Shown piece by piece: positions 60,329 through 62,586 of a stretch of DNA of 62,586 bases; within the stretch, counting starts at the first letter, position 1, and the number at the start of each line of letters is the position of its first letter. The notes under the pieces were generated by a model that was given only the letters and a program-made list of their open reading frames with translations, was not told the DNA's origin and made no database searches. A program made the translations under genes and the position numbers. The DNA is from Actinomycetes bacterium (GTDB lineage Bacteria; Actinomycetota; Coriobacteriia; WRKU01; WQUG01), in the NCBI GenBank assembly GCA_031272275.1, contig JAISUC010000020.1, positions 1 through 62,586 of the forward strand. The letters run 5' to 3'.

Positions 60329-61749
60329 TATTTTATCCCCCTAAAGTATGCATCTCCAACTTCTTTCGAGCTTATAATCTTTTCTTGAGGCACATTACGT
60401 TTATTTGCTAGTTCAACCGAAGCACTAAACATCTCTTGATAAGCCTCGCTGTTTGAAAAGTCGCTGATTAGTAGCACGAGTTCTTGGTCATCATATTCAT
60501 TTGAAAGTAGTTTCAGGCCCTCAAGATAGTACTCAACAATCTCTCTTTCTTGGACATTTTCAAATAATAGTTGGCTATTTCTAGCGTTTCGAATTTCTCT
60601 TTTTACTTCACCATATAGTGAAATCGTGAAACGTCCAATCCCAATAACATTTACTCTCATAAAGAATTCAAGAACATTGAAAGTTCCACCACCTGCAACG
60701 AAACCTCGGACAGTCGCATCTCCAACATCTACCAAACAGAAGGTTCCATGAGCTACCGTTAGCATCCGTTTAACCGTAGCATTTGAAAACGGCTCGCATT
60801 TCTTCCACAACTCTCCAAAGCTACGATGATTTCTATCTGTTTCCGAAAAATATTTCACTAGGCGCCTGACTGAATAAAACAGTCTAACTACTAATTCATT
60901 AATTATCACTGGAATTGCCTGTGTCGACTGAAATCTTATATCATAACCTTGATTAAACATTTTGAGAGCTAAATCATAGACTGACTTATCAAAGTCAGAT
61001 GGTTCAATATTTAATTTCCTTTTAATTGCGATTATGTCATTCATCCAAGTCCAAAGCGGGGACGGTATGCCCATTCCTCGCCCCTTACTTCCCGAAGAAC
61101 CAGAAATATCCGAAATAATATGTCCAAACCAATTTACGAATGCAGAAAACAATTTGCTCAGAACATTTGTCCCTTGTAGCTCAAATCCATCATCCGCTCG
61201 CTGCAAAGAAATAAGTTCTCCCTCCGCAACAAAATGCGATTGATTTGTAAATTGATCGAGTATTGAGCAAAACAATCCTAATATGCTTGGATTGTGTGCC
61301 AAAGACTTAAAGTGATGATTTGTTGGATTTAAGCCAAAAACATATTGTCCAGCATCTCCCGCCCCTCTTTGATCATATGGAATTTTGAATTTTTCTTCCA
61401 AAAAACGAATTGCTGATGAAGTTGAACCTTCTTTGCCACCACTCCAACCGAAATGTTTTGCGAAATCCTTAGTTCTATTTTCAAACCATTTGTCTGTGAT
61501 ATTTCCCAACGGAGATTCGCCAGGCTCTCCAACCAAAAAGATATCAATAATTCCACAGATAGCTCCCGAGCTAATAGCAAGAGCATAATCAATTTTATCG
61601 CCCTCCGGTCTTATTGTTTTAATTGAATCAATCGTCTCATCAAATTCATCTAATTCAATTTGAGCTTTATTTATTTCAGTTTCTATGGAGGATTTGAAAT
61701 TAAACCCATTTCCCGTATCCTCTAACTCAAGAAATACTGCTCTTTCCAT
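60328..61749 (-). CDS. unknown protein of the two-gene membrane cassette (473 aa)
   Basis: I do not recognise the family. An acidic helical N-terminus (about 1-50) precedes a hydrophobic segment (YALAISSGAICGIIDIFLVG, about 55-75). A mixed region with repeated aromatic residues (NWFGHIISDISGSSGSKGRGMG) follows, then a further helix-rich part with moderate hydrophobicity (VIINELVVRLFYSVRRLV; GGGTFNVLEFF). It may sit at the membrane. AAAGGAAA precedes the ATG. Tight coupling to the glycine-zipper protein and the AT-rich, mobile setting suggest a toxin- or defence-like pair (inference). Confidence 0.65.
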   Translation of the reverse strand: MERAVFLELEDTGNGFNFKSSIETEINKAQIELDEFDETIDSIKTIRPEGDKIDYALAISSGAICGIIDIFLVGEPGESPLGNITDKWFENRTKDFAKHFGWSGGKEGSTSSAIRFLEEKFKIPYDQRGAGDAGQYVFGLNPTNHHFKSLAHNPSILGLFCSILDQFTNQSHFVAEGELISLQRADDGFELQGTNVLSKLFSAFVNWFGHIISDISGSSGSKGRGMGIPSPLWTWMNDIIAIKRKLNIEPSDFDKSVYDLALKMFNQGYDIRFQSTQAIPVIINELVVRLFYSVRRLVKYFSETDRNHRSFGELWKKCEPFSNATVKRMLTVAHGTFCLVDVGDATVRGFVAGGGTFNVLEFFMRVNVIGIGRFTISLYGEVKREIRNARNSQLLFENVQEREIVEYYLEGLKLLSNEYDDQELVLLISDFSNSEAYQEMFSASVELANKRNVPQEKIISSKEVGDAYFRGIK

Positions 61750-61837
61750 GACATCATTTCCTTTTTTTAAATATCAAATATACCTGTATTTTATCATAGG
61801 TGCTGTGTTCAAAGTGTGATCAACGATAATAATTAAG

Positions 61838-61868
61838 AAGGCACTCCTACCGCCAAGCAAGAGTGCTT
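61838..61868 (-). terminator. hairpin after the recombinase remnant
   Basis: GCACTC (61841-61846) pairs with GAGTGC (61861-61866), with partial extension; a T-rich run follows on the minus strand. It lies about 20 nt after the stop at 61887. The rest of 61750-61886 is AT-rich with no clear gene; a weak promoter for the 473-residue gene may lie there. Confidence 0.4.
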
Positions 61869-61886
61869 CATCAATCACTTTTTGTC

Positions 61887-62027
61887 TTAAACTTCCGCCT
61901 CAGTGCCGTCCTTGAACCGCACCGTGACCTTATCTCGTCCGACCACAATGCTTTCAACCAAGCCCAAGAATACCGGCTGAGGATTTCTAGACACGAATTT
62001 GCTATTTCTTAGTGAACCGTCCATGAT
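61887..62027 (-). pseudogene. C-terminal remnant of a large serine recombinase
   Basis: The last 45 or so codons (SKFVSRNPQPVFLGLVESIVV, and GRDKVTVRFKDGTEAEV) resemble the C-terminal tail of large serine recombinases, which end in a similar FKDGTE strand. The frame continues into IS3-derived DNA and has no recombinase domain, so only the tail survives. It hints that an integrated element once ended here. Confidence 0.5.
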
Positions 62028-62435
62028 GAATGTGCGAAGAGCGAATAAAGGATGGTTCAAGATGTCAAAGAGAAGAAACCACTCGCCGCAGTTTAAGGCA
62101 AAACTTGCGGTGGAGGCACTCAAGGAGGAGCGGTCGGCAAAGCCAGGTGGGTGGACAACGTACGCATCGAGCGATGGTTCCGTACACTCAAAAGCGAATA
62201 CGTTTATCTCGAGGAGTTTGAGTCTCCCCGGGACATGGCGCGCGGCATCGCAGGCTTCATCGAGAAGTACAACACCGTGCGTCTGCATGAATCACTCGAC
62301 TATCAAACGCCTGCGGATGTGTATGGTGAGCGTTTTGTCCAGGCCGCGTAAGCGGGGGAGTCATGAAATGGATCGAGACGACTGTCAGGAGGTGGTGTGT
62401 GCTAGGATTGTGGAGCAAAGCGGTTCACTAAGAAA
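62005..62435 (+). mobile_element. internally deleted IS3-family element
   Basis: Inverted repeats TTTCTTAGTGAACCG (62005-62019) and its complement (62421-62435) bound about 430 bp. Inside, the start of an IS3-type OrfA (MSKRRNHSPQFKAKLAVEAL, from 62062) is joined in another frame to the C-terminus of OrfB (from about 62151: DNVRIERWFRTLKSEYV, KYNTVRLHESLDYQTP). Most of the transposase, including the first acidic residues of the DDE site, is missing. It cannot move on its own but might be mobilised in trans. Confidence 0.75.
62151..62351 (+). pseudogene. IS3-family transposase OrfB, C-terminal fragment
   Basis: About 66 residues of the rve integrase core end: DNVRIERWFRTLKSEYVYLE, with the last catalytic Glu, then RDMARGIAGFIEKYNTVRLH and TPADVYGERF. 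Full-length OrfB has about 280 residues. From 62436 to the window end (62586) I see AT-rich sequence without an assignable feature. Confidence 0.75.
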
Positions 62436-62586
62436 CCGGCTGTGCGTGTCAGGAAACCTCGGCCGGTATTGTTAATGAATGTCCTACGTTCTGCATAATT
62501 GTCAAACTTTGATTTTATAAAGCCCCAAAAGCTGTTTAAATCGAAGGTTGTTTTCACAAAACTTGGCAGTAGTTCTCTTGTGCGTG

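Overview
The window is mostly GC-rich DNA with long, tightly packed genes, many four-base or shorter start/stop overlaps and several non-ATG starts. It carries a family of lysine-rich secreted surface proteins (RCC1, InlB-type, Ig/BIG2, Fn3-like and SH3-like modules), an actinobacterial-style PRC-barrel MgtE, a TcyP-type transporter, TelA and a gmd/fcl pair. Together these suggest an actinobacterial host, perhaps a Coriobacteriia-like anaerobe. That placement is inference from gene content only; no rRNA or tRNA gene was seen.

Layout. 0.1-3.9 kb: REP-like palindromes and a large RCC1-repeat surface protein behind a textbook sigma-70 promoter. 4.2-8.1 kb: an overlapping set (small unknown protein, HAD phosphatase, MgtE-like transporter, 5-formyl-THF cyclo-ligase). 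8.1-11.2 kb: tandem REP units, purH and an orphan fumarase alpha subunit. 11.2-17.2 kb: four export or membrane genes around a TcyP-type transporter. 17.4-24.6 kb: REP cluster, MerR regulator with its operator, CNNM/CorC-like protein, TVP38-like protein, further secreted proteins and a 5'-truncated cysteine-peptidase-like gene. 25.0-30.6 kb: a surface-glycan locus (CapD/PglF-like dehydratase, gmd, fcl, GT2). 30.9-36.3 kb: DUF2975/HTH pair, acyl-CoA synthetase with an XRE-cupin regulator, orphan peptide-binding lipoprotein. 36.7-43.7 kb: SH3/InlB surface protein, radical SAM protein, exported ComEC-like MBL protein, AAA_14/DUF4143 ATPase, cell-wall amidase.

43.8-62.6 kb is accessory. A NUDIX gene overlaps a PLD-helicase-DUF3427 gene. 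Then comes an AT-richer island (about 47.4-54.4 kb) with an ORF6N/PLD-like gene and a rightward cassette: a compact UvrD-like helicase, two unrecognised proteins in overlapping or near-overlapping frames, and two further unknown genes. The cassette is preceded by about 300 bp of interlocking inverted repeats. The island appears to split a hairpin element whose intact copy lies at 43.78-43.84 kb. After the island come a TelA/PIF1-like helicase operon, a fragment of a BREX-type PglX methyltransferase next to IS21-like terminal repeats, a very AT-rich two-gene membrane cassette, a serine-recombinase tail and an internally deleted IS3-family element. This looks like a defence or mobile-element hot spot.

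Across the window I found 19 copies of a 13-16 bp motif (consensus GGGGGAGTRCGTCCCG), in both orientations, in intergenic DNA and inside at least seven coding regions. Together with the helicase cassette it is the most unusual signal here.
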